DNA of 64,000 nucleotides from Actinomadura physcomitrii (GCF_008923205.2 NZ_WBMS02000011.1:1-64000); one strand, 5' to 3'. Shown: positions 36,030 to 44,419, numbered from the stretch's first letter. Notes: a model not told the origin generated them from the sequence alone. Program-made: numbers and translations.

Positions 36030-37487
36030 CTACCGGGCGGTAGCCCTGCGCGCGGTGAAGTGCCGCGGGTCGGGGCGGCGGGTCGCGTTGCGGTAGGCGA
36101 AGGTGAAGCCGGGCCAGTTGTTGACGACCTTGCCGTCGGCGGTCATGTACCAGCTCTGGCAGCCCGCCTCCCACACCGTGGTGCGCATCCGCTCGCGCAT
36201 CTCGCGGGTGAAGGCGTCCTGCACGTCCGGCTTCACGTCGATCCAGTCCAGGCCGTGCCGGCGCAGCGCCTCCACGCAGCCGAGGACGTACCGGAACTGC
36301 GACTCCAGCATGTAGATGATCGAGTTGTGGCCCAGGTTCGTGTACGGCCCGTACAGCAGGAACAGGTTGGGGAAGCCGCTGACGGTGATGCCGAGGTGCG
36401 CCTGCGCGCCGTCCCGCCACGCCTCGTTCAGCTCCCGCCCGTCCCGTCCGACGATCTTCATCGGGGACAGGAAGTCGGTGGACTGGAACCCGGTCGCGTA
36501 GACGATCACGTCCACGTCGTAGTGCTCGCGCGCCGTCGCGATGCCGGACGGCGTGACGCGCTCGATCGGCTCGGTGATCAGGTCGACGTTCGGCCTGTTC
36601 AGCGCCGGATAGTAGGTGTCGGACAGCAGGATTCGCTTGCATCCCATCCGGTATCCCGGGACGAGCCGGCCGCGCAGCGCCGGGTCGGCGACCTGCTCCT
36701 CCAGGTGCTTGCGGAAGCCCTTCTCCATGACCCCCATCAGCTTCGGGTACTTGACGAAGCCGAGGGCCCGCGACTCGAACATCGTGTAGATCCGGGCACG
36801 GCTCAGCGCGTACGCGCCGGGCACCGTCCGCAGGACGGCCTTCTCCCACGCCCGGTACGGCCGGTCCGGCTTCTCGATCACGTACGGCGCGGACCGCTGG
36901 AACAGCCGCAGCTCCGCCGCCTCCTTCGCGATCTCCGGGACGATCTGGATCGCGCTCGCGCCCGTGCCGACCAGCGCGACCCGCTTGCCGCGCAGGTCGG
37001 TGCCATGGTCCCAGCGGGAGGAGTGGAAGCTCGGCCCGCCGAACGACTCGCGGCCCTCGATCGGCGGGAGCGCGGGCCGGTTGAGCTGCCCGCACGCCGA
37101 CACCAGCACCCGCGCGTCCAGCTCGCCGGTCGTCGTGGACACCCGCCACAGCGCCGCGTCCTCGTCGAACCGCGCCTCGGTCACCTCGGTGCCGAACCGG
37201 ATCCGGCCGAGCAGGCCGTACTTGCGGGCGCAGTGCCACAGGTAGTCGAGGATCTCCGGCTGCGGTGGGAACCGGCGCGTCCAGTCGGTCTTGCGCTCGA
37301 AGGAGAACGAGTACAGGTGGGACGGCACGTCGCAGGCCGCGCCGGGGTAGGTGTTGTCGCGCCAGGTGCCGCCGAGCCCGTCGGCCTTCTCCAGGACCAC
37401 CACGTCGTGGACGCCGGCCTCCCGCAGCCGGATCGCCATCCCGATGCCGCCGAACCCGCTTCCGATGATCACCACGCTGTGCGCCAT
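36030..37487 (-). CDS. Flavin-containing Baeyer-Villiger-type monooxygenase
   Basis: FAD- and NADPH-dependent monooxygenase of 485 residues. The FAD Rossmann motif is VVIIGSGFGGIGMA, the family fingerprint reads FGGPSFHSSRWDH, close to the FxGxxxHxxxW pattern, and the NADPH motif is VALVGTGASAIQIVPEI. A further VIVYATGFQ motif is typical of class B monooxygenases. These insert oxygen into ketones to give esters or lactones. ATG 37487 is chosen because the FAD motif starts six residues later. A palindrome sits inside its predicted promoter. A short-chain dehydrogenase follows in the same direction, which fits a small ketone-degradation operon. Confidence 0.92.
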   Translation of the reverse strand: MAHSVVIIGSGFGGIGMAIRLREAGVHDVVVLEKADGLGGTWRDNTYPGAACDVPSHLYSFSFERKTDWTRRFPPQPEILDYLWHCARKYGLLGRIRFGTEVTEARFDEDAALWRVSTTTGELDARVLVSACGQLNRPALPPIEGRESFGGPSFHSSRWDHGTDLRGKRVALVGTGASAIQIVPEIAKEAAELRLFQRSAPYVIEKPDRPYRAWEKAVLRTVPGAYALSRARIYTMFESRALGFVKYPKLMGVMEKGFRKHLEEQVADPALRGRLVPGYRMGCKRILLSDTYYPALNRPNVDLITEPIERVTPSGIATAREHYDVDVIVYATGFQSTDFLSPMKIVGRDGRELNEAWRDGAQAHLGITVSGFPNLFLLYGPYTNLGHNSIIYMLESQFRYVLGCVEALRRHGLDWIDVKPDVQDAFTREMRERMRTTVWEAGCQSWYMTADGKVVNNWPGFTFAYRNATRRPDPRHFTARRATAR

Positions 37488-37524
37488 GGGCCGTCCCGAA
37501 TCTCGTTCTGTCCCGGTATCCCCG

Positions 37525-37553
37525 AGCGTAGGTGACCGTAAGGTCACTGACCA
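37525..37553 (-). promoter_or_regulatory. Monooxygenase promoter with a palindromic operator in the spacer
   Basis: Read on the minus strand, TGGTCA (37553-37548) and TACGCT (37530-37525) form -35/-10-like boxes 17 bases apart. The spacer contains the inverted repeat GTGACC-GTAA-GGTCAC (37532-37547, given on the plus strand). The design is the same as at the amidase promoter and suggests a TetR-type repressor blocking polymerase. The -35 box is only a moderate match. Confidence 0.55.
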
Positions 37554-37602
37554 GACGCCCCGATCGCCGGTTTTTTCGGTCGCCCCTGGCACCCTCGCGG
37601 CC

Positions 37603-37937
37603 ATGCTCTACGACACCCTCGTGGCGGCGGCGCGCAAGGGAGACGCCCTCGACGGCGCCGCCTCGCCGCCCTCGACCGCGCCCGCGGGCTCGTCGACCTG
37701 CTCGACCGGGCGCGCAGGAACATCTGGGACCCCGCGAAGGCCCCGCAGGACCATCCGGCGTTCGCCGCCGAGGAGACGGCCGTCCGGGACGAGCTGATCC
37801 GGTGGCTGGAAGGCTGCGCGGGCGCCGACGCCAGGGCCGCGCTGCTCGCCCTCATGCTGGCCGGCTGCCACGACGACTCGCCGCTGTGGCGCCACGGGCG
37901 CGACATGTCCGTCCTGCACGCCGTCACATTTGAGTAA
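37603..37937 (+). pseudogene. Frameshifted gene of unknown function next to a tnpB remnant
   Basis: ATG 37603 opens MLYDTLVAAARKGDALD in one frame. After about 37650-37670 coding character moves to the frame one base earlier: LAALDRARGLVDLLDRARR, IWDPAKAPQDHPAF, AAEETAVRDELIRWLEGC, then LWRHGRDMSVLHAV to TAA 37935-37937. A one-base loss in the GC-rich stretch explains the shift. The last residues before the stop come from sequence that looks like the left end of an insertion element, so the 3' end may also be cut off. I do not recognise the family. A sequencing error could account for the frameshift but not for the truncation. Confidence 0.55.
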
Positions 37938-37954
37938 TGTTATGATCACCGACT

Positions 37955-38145
37955 GTGAAGATCGTGGTGCGGGTGAAGTTGCTGCCAACGCCTGAACAGG
38001 CGGCGGCCCTAATGGAAACCTTGCGCGCCTGCAACGCTGCATCCCGGAAGGTGTCCCGTGTCGCCTTCGAACGGAAGGTCTTTCCCGAAGTGGCCTGCAG
38101 AAACTCCTGTACGAGCAAGTAAGGTCGCGTGGGTTGTCGGCGCAG
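37955..38145 (+). pseudogene. tnpB: 5' remnant of an IS605/IS1341-type tnpB (OrfB) gene
   Basis: GTG 37955 opens VKIVVRVKLLPTPEQAAALM, then ETLRACNAASRKVSRVAFERKVF, the conserved N-terminus of actinobacterial TnpB, the RNA-guided nuclease of IS200/IS605 elements. The frame then drops by one base and continues LQKLLYEQVRSRGLSAQPA, again TnpB-like, up to about 38145, where sequence changes abruptly to a DUF4132 fragment. The catalytic RuvC region, zinc finger and right end are all absent, so neither nuclease nor guide RNA can remain. The quality of the match over about 60 residues makes the call secure. Confidence 0.8.
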
Positions 38146-38407
38146 CCCGCCGCTGGTGTTCAGAGCGGTACCTGGTCGTCCGCGGCGACCTGCGCACCTA
38201 CCGGATCCATCTAAGCTCGGCGAACGCCCTGATGGAGCCGGACGGCGCGTACTGTGCATCGTGCGGGGCGGCCGGAGCGGGGGCACGGTGTTCCTGCCGT
38301 TCGAGGACGAGCGGCTCTCGCTGATCCTCAGCAAGGCGTTCCTGCTGGCCGCCGACGCGAGGATCACCGACGAGACGATCCTGCGCCAGCTGTCCCCGGC
38401 ACGGTGA
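38146..38407 (+). pseudogene. Decayed C-terminal fragment of a third DUF4132 paralogue
   Basis: The bases at 38146-38163 equal the PPLVFS coding stretch of the two intact neighbours. The sequence then skips some 60 codons to RYLVVRGDLRTYRIHLSSAN and ALMEPDGAY, loses frame near 38250, and continues GGTVFLPFEDERLSLILSKA, FLLAADARITDETI to TGA 38407. Both intact DUF4132 genes end with these same motifs. The fragment therefore comes from a third tandem copy that has suffered an internal deletion, a frameshift and loss of its 5' part, where tnpB sequence now abuts. Confidence 0.8.
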
Positions 38408-38457
38408 TCCTTGCCGAAAGGCCCGGCTCGGGCGGGACGATCTGCCAAGATCGCGAC

Positions 38458-39966
38458 ATGTTCGACGACCTCCGGGCGCGCCTCACCGCGCTCGACGGCC
38501 CCTGGCCCACGAAGGACCGGCCCACGAGGAAGCGGCCCGCCGGGAAGCGGCCCGCGGCGACGTGGGCCGGACCCGCGGCGGCCCCGCCCCCCGACGACGG
38601 CGGCGGTGCGCCGGACGGCCCCGATGACCCCGGCGTCCCCGCGTACGGCCTCGGCGGGGACGGGTCCCTCGCCCGCGACGTCGGCGGCTACCAGGCCGTC
38701 CTCGCGATCGAGGACCCGCTGACCGTGCGGCTGACCTACGTCGGCGCGAACGGGTACCCGCTGCCGACCGTTCCCGGGGCGCTGAAGGTCCCGCACGCCG
38801 CGGAGATCAGGGAGCTGAAGGCCCTAGCGAAGGGCGTGCGCGGCACCCTCGCCGACGAGCGGGCCCGCGCCGAGGCGCTGATGGCGGAGGACGGCCGGTC
38901 GTGGCGGCACGGCGCGTGGCGGCGGGAGTGGCTCGACCACCCGGTGAGCGGCGCCGTCGCCCGCGGCCTGATCTGGGAGTTCCAGGACTCCGGCGGGATC
39001 TGGCACGCGGCGACGCCCGGCGAGCGGGTGCTGGTGACGGTCGACGGGCGGGCGCTGCCCGTCCCGGCGGACGGCGCGCGGGTGCGGCTGTGGCATCCGG
39101 CGCGGGCGCGGCCCGGCGTGGTGCGGGCGTGGCGCGACTTCGTGGTGGACAACCGGATGGTGCAGGCGTTCAAACAGGCCTTCCGGGAGGTGTGCATGCT
39201 CGGCCCCGACGAGGAGGGCGCGGCCCGCTCGGACCGGTTCGCCGGGCACATCGTCCGGTACGCGCGGCTGCGGGAGCTGTTCCGCGAGCGCGGCTGGCGG
39301 CCCGACCACCGGGGCCGGTTGCACGGCGGTGCCCCGGCGGCGGCGCGGCGCGTCCTCGGCGGCGGGTGGCGCGCGGTGCTGCGCTACGACCCGGCCGAGG
39401 CGGCGGGCCAGGGGGACCGCGTCGTCACCGGCCAGGTGCGGTTCGAGCGCCGGGACCGCCGGCACTGGAGCCGCGCGCGGCTCGCCGACGCGCCGCCGCT
39501 GGTGTTCAGCGAGGCGATGCGCGACGTCGGCCTGTTCGTGGACGCGGCGTCGATCGCCGCGGACCCGGACTGGCCGGACGGCGAGGACCGCCACCACCTG
39601 CACTACCGGCGGGAGGCGGCGTTCGGCCGACCGGGCGCGGCGGCGGAGGTGCGGCGCGCCGCGCTGGAGCGGGTCCTGCCGCGCACGAAGATCGCCGACC
39701 GGTGCGCATTGGACGACCGGTTCCTCGCCGTCCGGGGCGAGCTGCGCGCCTACCGGATCCACCTCGGCACCGGGCACGTGCGGATGGAGCCGGACGGGAC
39801 GCCGCTGCGGATCGTGCCGGCGCGCCGCAAGGGGCAGTCCGGGCTGTTCCTGCCGTTCGAGGACGAGCGGCTGTCGTCGATCCTCACCAAGGCGAGCCTG
39901 CTCGCCGCCGACCACAAGATCGCCGACGAGTCGCTACTGCGGCGGATCAGGGAGGGCACCGGATGA
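38458..39966 (+). CDS. DUF4132-type protein, short paralogue
   Basis: Protein of 502 residues. A Lys/Pro/Arg-rich linker (residues 15-60) leads into the conserved DUF4132 C-terminal module: VRLWHPARARPGVVRAWRDF, QAFKQAFREV, RFAGHIVRYARLRELFRERG, DAPPLVFSEAMRDVGLFVD, LPRTKIADRC and a final LFLPFEDERLSSILTKASLL. It lacks the 350-residue helical N-terminal region of the gene that follows. The stop overlaps the next start (ATGA), so the two are co-translated. Function is unknown; relatives include E. coli MolR-like proteins. Whether this copy was always short or is an N-terminal deletion form cannot be told, but ATG 38458 has no obvious ribosome site. Confidence 0.8.
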   Translation: MFDDLRARLTALDGPWPTKDRPTRKRPAGKRPAATWAGPAAAPPPDDGGGAPDGPDDPGVPAYGLGGDGSLARDVGGYQAVLAIEDPLTVRLTYVGANGYPLPTVPGALKVPHAAEIRELKALAKGVRGTLADERARAEALMAEDGRSWRHGAWRREWLDHPVSGAVARGLIWEFQDSGGIWHAATPGERVLVTVDGRALPVPADGARVRLWHPARARPGVVRAWRDFVVDNRMVQAFKQAFREVCMLGPDEEGAARSDRFAGHIVRYARLRELFRERGWRPDHRGRLHGGAPAAARRVLGGGWRAVLRYDPAEAAGQGDRVVTGQVRFERRDRRHWSRARLADAPPLVFSEAMRDVGLFVDAASIAADPDWPDGEDRHHLHYRREAAFGRPGAAAEVRRAALERVLPRTKIADRCALDDRFLAVRGELRAYRIHLGTGHVRMEPDGTPLRIVPARRKGQSGLFLPFEDERLSSILTKASLLAADHKIADESLLRRIREGTG

Positions 39967-42293
39967 ACGGCCTGGCGGCCCGGCTGCTGCGTGCGATGAC
40001 CGATCCCGCGCCGCAGGACGAGGAGTTCCTGAGCGGGTACCCCGACCTGTCCCTGGTCTCCGACGAGGAGCTCGGCACGCTCCTGCCCGCCGCGTACTCG
40101 GCGCCGGGAGATCCGTTCGTCTCGACGCGCGTCCGCTTCGCGGTCGAGGGCGCCGCGAAGGAGCGCCAGCCGCGGTACACCCCGGACGCGTGCCGCCGCA
40201 TGTTCGACGCGCTCGTCCAGGGCCTGGAGAAGCGCGAATGGGCCGACGTGCGGCTCGGCGCCGGGGCGCTGCTGCGCTGCACCGGGCCGTGGCCGGACGT
40301 CGCCGGCCAGGCACGCGCGCTCGTCCGGTTCCTGCTGGGCGAAGGGCGCCTGGACCAGCCGTACGCGCTGCTGGCGGTCGCCGGTGTCGCGGGCGCCGAT
40401 CTGCTGCGCGAGGTCGTGGAACGGCTGGGGCACGGCGGCGGCCCGATCGCGCGCGACGAGATCGACGTCATCGCCGCGCTCACCCCGCGGGAGCGCGTGG
40501 TCGTGGCCGAGTTCTCCGCCGACACGTCCTACACCTCCCCGCCGACCGCGCCGGACGCCGCCGAGAAGGCCGCGGGCATCCCGGCGTACGCCGCGTTCGC
40601 ACGCCGTGCCCTGGAGGCGGCGGCCGAGCGGGCCCGCGCGATCCAGGACGGGACCGTCCCCTACCGGGCCGACAAGGCGTTCGCGTCCGGGGAGGTGACC
40701 GCGCTCGGGCACGCCGCCCGGATCGCGCTGCTGCGGGACGAGCCGTGGCTGCCCGCCCTGCTCGCCCGCCTGCTGCCGGACGTGTCCGTCGCGCCGACGC
40801 AGGCGAGGACGCTGCCGTCGCAGGCGCTGCTGTACGAGATCGTCCGCGCCGCGCAGGACTTCCCGATCCCCGAGCTGGTCACCACGATCCGGACGGTCCG
40901 CGGCTCGGTCCGGCACGCCGGGGTGCCGAAGCAGCTCGACAAGATGCTGAAGAAGATCGAGGCGGCGCTCGCGGAACGGACCGAGGTCGCGCTACGCCTG
41001 CCGGACCTCGGTTTCGGCCCGGACGGCGCGCACCGCCGCGTCCTCGGCGCGTACACGGCCGTCGTCACCGCCGGCGAGAAGGCGGAACTGGTTTTCGAGA
41101 AGGACGGGAAGGCGCTCAAGGGCGTGCCCGCGGCCGTCCGCCGCGACCACAAGGCCGAGCTCAAGGAGCTGCGCGAGCTCGTCAAGCGGGCCGGCGCGCA
41201 CCTGACGACCCTCGTCCGGGCTCTGGAGGGCGGGTACACGGTGGGCGCCGTCCACGAGTTCGGCCGGTGGCGGGACGGGCTGGCCCGGCACCCGGTCGCG
41301 GGCCCGACCGTCCGGCGGCTGATCTGGGAGGTCGAGGAAGCGCCGGGGGCCTGGCGGGCGGTGCTCCCCGAGACCGGCGGCGTCCCGGACGCGCCCGACG
41401 CGGCGGGCGTCCGGCTGTGGCATCCGCTCCGCTCGTCCCCGGACGAGGTGCGCGCCTGGCGCGACCTGCTCATCGACCGGCGCATCCGGCAGCCGTTGAA
41501 GCAGGCCTTCCGCGAGGTGTACCTGCTGACCCCGGCCGAGGAGGAGACCCGCACCCACTCCAACCGGTTCGCCGCGCATCTCGTCCACTACCGCAAGATG
41601 TTCGCGCTGTTCCGGGCGCGCGGCTGGACGAGCCGGCTGCTCGGCCCGTGGGACGGCGGCGACGAGGACGAGGCGGTGCGGGTGCTGGCGGCGGGGGAGT
41701 GGCGGGTGAGGTTCGCGCACGTCCTCGCCGACTGGCAGGACGAGATGGTCCTCGCCGGCACCGACCGGGTCGCGTTCGCGCGCCGCGACGGCGGCGCCTG
41801 GCGGGACGCGCCGCTGGCGGAGGTCCCGCCGCTGGTGTTCAGCGAGACGATGCGGGACGTCGACCTCTTCGTCGGCGTCACCTCGATCGCCGCCGACCCG
41901 GAGTGGCGCGGCGACGGCGAGCCGCGCCGGTACTGGGAGCGGTCCGGGTTCGCGGAGCTGACCGAGAGCGCCGCGTCCCGCCGCGACGCGCTGGAGCGGA
42001 TCCTGCCGCGCACGAAGATCGCCGACCGCTGCTCCCTGGACGGCCGGTTCCTGGTCGTCCGCGGCGACCTGCGCACCTACAAGATCCATCTGGGGTCGGC
42101 GAACATCCTGATGGAGCCGGACGACGCCTACCTGTGCATCGTCCCGGCCGGCCGCGCGGCCGGCGGCACGGTGTTCCTGCCGTTCGAGGACGCCCGGCTG
42201 TCGCTGATCCTCAGCAAGGCGTTCCTGCTCGCCGCCGACCGCGCGATCACCGACGAGTCCATCCTCGCCCAGCTCAAGGGAGGCGCCCGATGA
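39963..42293 (+). CDS. DUF4132-domain protein, long paralogue
   Basis: Protein of 776 residues. Residues 1-370 are helical repeats (for example LLARLLPDVSVAPTQ, and ELVTTIRTVRGSVRHAG). Residues from about 400 to the end hold the DUF4132 module with VRLWHPLRSSPDEVRAWRDL, QPLKQAFREVYLLTP, NRFAAHLVHYRKMFALF, EVPPLVFSETMRDVDLFVG, LPRTKIADRC and VFLPFEDARLSLILSKAFLL. The same motifs in the same order occur in the upstream gene, so they are tandem paralogues. ATG 39963 overlaps the preceding stop by 4 bases. A 4-base overlap with a further start at 42290 shows that the operon once continued. Function is unknown. Confidence 0.85.
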   Translation: MNGLAARLLRAMTDPAPQDEEFLSGYPDLSLVSDEELGTLLPAAYSAPGDPFVSTRVRFAVEGAAKERQPRYTPDACRRMFDALVQGLEKREWADVRLGAGALLRCTGPWPDVAGQARALVRFLLGEGRLDQPYALLAVAGVAGADLLREVVERLGHGGGPIARDEIDVIAALTPRERVVVAEFSADTSYTSPPTAPDAAEKAAGIPAYAAFARRALEAAAERARAIQDGTVPYRADKAFASGEVTALGHAARIALLRDEPWLPALLARLLPDVSVAPTQARTLPSQALLYEIVRAAQDFPIPELVTTIRTVRGSVRHAGVPKQLDKMLKKIEAALAERTEVALRLPDLGFGPDGAHRRVLGAYTAVVTAGEKAELVFEKDGKALKGVPAAVRRDHKAELKELRELVKRAGAHLTTLVRALEGGYTVGAVHEFGRWRDGLARHPVAGPTVRRLIWEVEEAPGAWRAVLPETGGVPDAPDAAGVRLWHPLRSSPDEVRAWRDLLIDRRIRQPLKQAFREVYLLTPAEEETRTHSNRFAAHLVHYRKMFALFRARGWTSRLLGPWDGGDEDEAVRVLAAGEWRVRFAHVLADWQDEMVLAGTDRVAFARRDGGAWRDAPLAEVPPLVFSETMRDVDLFVGVTSIAADPEWRGDGEPRRYWERSGFAELTESAASRRDALERILPRTKIADRCSLDGRFLVVRGDLRTYKIHLGSANILMEPDDAYLCIVPAGRAAGGTVFLPFEDARLSLILSKAFLLAADRAITDESILAQLKGGAR

Positions 42294-42364
42294 CCGCCGT
42301 GACGTTCCGCGACGAGACCGCGACCGGCACGCCCGTCGCCGCGGGCGGCCGCTCGCGCCGGTAG
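42290..42364 (+). pseudogene. Truncated start of the DUF4132-associated partner gene
   Basis: ATG 42290 overlaps the DUF4132 stop by four bases and encodes MTAVTFRDETATGTPVA before a stop after 24 codons. The sequence TFRDETATG at the very N-terminus is, from memory, a hallmark of a short actinobacterial protein family often placed beside DUF4132 genes; that association is recollection, not shown here. The rest of the reading frame is missing and the following bases show no continuation in any frame, so this is a 5' stump. Confidence 0.5.
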
Positions 42365-42369
42365 TCGGC

Positions 42370-42578
42370 GAGGTCGGCGGAGGTCTCCCAGGTCGCCCAG
42401 GACAGCGACGCCGGGTCCCGGTTCCAGGCGGGGCTGCGCGCGCAGGAGCTCGGCCTGCTGGGCTGACCCGGACGACGGTGTACTCGCGCACCCCGCTCCG
42501 CGGCGGTCCGGCGAGGATCGCGGTGCGCCGGTCCACGATGATCGTCTCGGGCGGCAGCGGCGTGGTGCGGATCCGCAC
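42370..42578 (-). pseudogene. Possible C-terminal relic of a TrmB/LuxR-like regulator
   Basis: On the minus strand, 42578 to about 42468 reads VRIRTTPLPPETIIVDRRTAI then a REYTVVR segment, a form reminiscent of the ligand domain near the end of actinobacterial TrmB/LuxR-type regulators. Coding character then seems to pass to another frame (AWNRDPASLSWATWETSADL, about 42425-42370). No helix-turn-helix is found. The resemblance is weak and the fragment could be non-coding. Confidence 0.3.
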
Positions 42579-42590
42579 GCGCGCGCCGCC

Positions 42591-42776
42591 CTTGGCGATC
42601 TCGACGCGGCCCGCCGCGGCGCCACCGTCCCGCAGGTGCTGCTCGCGGGCCTGCTGGCGCTGTCGCCGGTGATGCTCGCGATCCCCGGCACCGGGTCACC
42701 GGCGCACCTGGAGGAGAACATGGCCGCCGCGGAGCTGGCGCTCACCGCCGCGGACCTCGCCGAGCTGCGCGCCTGA
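42591..42776 (+). pseudogene. 3' tail of an aldo/keto reductase gene
   Basis: The frame ending at TGA 42774-42776 reads GATVPQVLLAGLLALSPVML, then AIPGTGSPAHLEENMAAAEL and ALTAADLAELRA. This is the conserved C-terminal segment of aldo/keto reductases, including the IPGT and HLEEN cofactor-binding motifs. No TIM-barrel sequence precedes it; upstream bases show no matching frame. Only about 60 residues survive of an expected 280-330. It lies just before the PadR regulator. Confidence 0.75.
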
Positions 42777-42845
42777 GCGCGGCCCGCGACGCCGGGGGCC
42801 CGCCGCAGGCTCTACCCTGAACGTCGGCTCGATCAGGGAAGGGTG

Positions 42846-43403
42846 ATGATGTCGGCGACGCGGCTGCTGGTCCTCGGCGGGGTGCGGCGGTTCGGCTGCG
42901 CCCACGGGTACGAGGTCCGCCGGGAGCTGATCTCCTGGGGCTCGGACGAGTGGGCCCACGTGAACCCGGGTTCGATCTACCACGCGCTGCGGCAGCTGGC
43001 CAAGGAGGGCCTGCTCCTCGCCCACGACGTGGAGGAGAGCGACGCCGGGCCGCCGCACACCGACTACGAGATCACCGACGCGGGCCGCGAGGAGTTCTTC
43101 CGGCTGCTGCGCTGCGCGATCTCGACGGTGGACGTCCGGCACCCGGAGATGCTGACGGCCGGGCTCGCCTTCCTGGCCGAGCTGACCCGCCCGGAGGCGA
43201 TCGAGCTGCTGCGGCAGCGGCTGGACGGCCTCGCCGCCCGGCGCGCCAACGTCATGCCGCTGTACGAGGCGCCGGTGGACCCCGCGCACCTGCACGAGCT
43301 GCTCGGCTGGTGGGTGCACTCCGCCGACTCGGCGATGCGGTGGGCGCGCGGCCTCATCGAGCGGCTGGAGGCCGGCGACTACGTCATGGCCGACGAGCGC
43401 TAG
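42846..43403 (+). CDS. PadR-family transcriptional regulator
   Basis: About 185 residues. The N-terminal winged helix shows ATRLLVLGGVRRFG, HGYEVRRELISWG, NPGSIYHALRQLAKEGLL and a wing ending HTDYEITDAGREEFF, all typical of PadR. The C-terminal half is a helical dimerisation domain. Three starts are clustered (GTG 42843, ATG 42846, ATG 42849) after AGGGAAGGG; the first ATG is used. PadR proteins repress detoxification or efflux genes in response to phenolics or drugs. No such target is adjacent in an obvious operon; the neighbouring aldo/keto reductase relic may once have been its target. Confidence 0.9.
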   Translation: MMSATRLLVLGGVRRFGCAHGYEVRRELISWGSDEWAHVNPGSIYHALRQLAKEGLLLAHDVEESDAGPPHTDYEITDAGREEFFRLLRCAISTVDVRHPEMLTAGLAFLAELTRPEAIELLRQRLDGLAARRANVMPLYEAPVDPAHLHELLGWWVHSADSAMRWARGLIERLEAGDYVMADER

Positions 43404-43432
43404 ACCCGTTCCGGGCCGCGGCGGGCGGCGGA

Positions 43433-44419
43433 TCAGGTGTCGTCGAACGTCTGCGGGACGATCACGCGCAGCGCGTTGCCGTGCAACCGGATCGTCACCG
43501 GCGTCCGGCCGCGGACCTCGCCGTCCACGTCGACCTGCAGCGGCGGGTCCGTGTCGATCTCCACGTGCGCGGTGGTGAGGAACGCGTCCTCGTCCAGCGT
43601 CCGCCACGGGCCGGTCAGCACGTGCCGGGCCGTCGCGGACGCCAGCCGCAGCCGCCGCTCGTCGCCCAGCCGGTAGACGGCCAGCAGCCGGTCGTCGGGG
43701 CTCGCGTCGCGGGCGATCCGCTGCCCGCTGTGGTGCGCGCCGTTCGCGACGTTCAGCTGGTGCGTCCGCAGCGTCGTCGTCTCGCCGCCGATCGTGATCC
43801 GCGCCGTGAACGCCCGGTGCCGGGGCAGCAGCCCCGCCGCCGTCAGCGCGTACGCGGGACGGCCCAGGTACCGCTTGAGCAGGTGCGGCACCTTCCCCGC
43901 GACCCGCACCGACAGGCCGAGGCTGACCATGTTCGCGAAGATGTGCTCGCGGCCCGTGCCCGGCCCCTCGCCCTGCGGGTCGCCGGTGCTCTCGAACCAG
44001 CCGACGTCCACGTCGGCGACCTTCCCGCCGCCCGGCCCGCCGACCGCGACGGTCCGGACCGCGCCCGGCAGGTCCAGCGGCAGCTCCAGGCTGCGCGCGA
44101 AGTTGTTGGTGGTGCCGAGCGGCAGCACGCCGAGCGCGATGTCGCGGTGCGCGAGATGCCCGACCGCCTCGGCGACCGTCCCGTCCCCGCCGCCGACCAC
44201 GACCAGGTCGGGCTCCAGCGCCAGCACGTCGCCGAACAGCTCGCGCAGCCGGGTCGGATCGGTCACCGGGAAGACCTGGTCGAAGGCGAGCCCCGCCTCG
44301 TCCAGCAGGCGGCGCGCCCGGCCGTACAGCCGGCGGCCCCGCCGCGACCGCGAGTTGATCACCAGGACCGCGCGGCCGCCCTTGCCGATCGCCGACTCCA
44401 GCTCCGCTTTGCTCCGCAT
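43433..44419 (-). CDS. Diacylglycerol/sphingosine kinase-family protein
   Basis: Protein of 328 residues. The catalytic DAGK domain begins with VLVINSRSRRGR, has the nucleotide motif VVVGGGDGTVAEAVGHL and the segment LGVLPLGTTNNFARSLELP. A C-terminal beta domain follows and ends with VEIDTDPPLQVDVDGEVRG, the usual closing motif of YegS/BmrU-type lipid kinases. It phosphorylates a lipid at the membrane surface; the exact lipid is not evident. It converges with padR, 29 bases apart, with no strong hairpin between. An AT-richer stretch upstream (44480-44520) separates it from the divergent esterase-fold gene. Confidence 0.9.
   Translation of the reverse strand: MRSKAELESAIGKGGRAVLVINSRSRRGRRLYGRARRLLDEAGLAFDQVFPVTDPTRLRELFGDVLALEPDLVVVGGGDGTVAEAVGHLAHRDIALGVLPLGTTNNFARSLELPLDLPGAVRTVAVGGPGGGKVADVDVGWFESTGDPQGEGPGTGREHIFANMVSLGLSVRVAGKVPHLLKRYLGRPAYALTAAGLLPRHRAFTARITIGGETTTLRTHQLNVANGAHHSGQRIARDASPDDRLLAVYRLGDERRLRLASATARHVLTGPWRTLDEDAFLTTAHVEIDTDPPLQVDVDGEVRGRTPVTIRLHGNALRVIVPQTFDDT

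Noticed and set aside
37955..38145. Functional TnpB with an omega RNA
   Set aside because: Only about 60 N-terminal residues remain, with a frameshift; the RuvC domain and the right end that encodes the guide RNA are gone.
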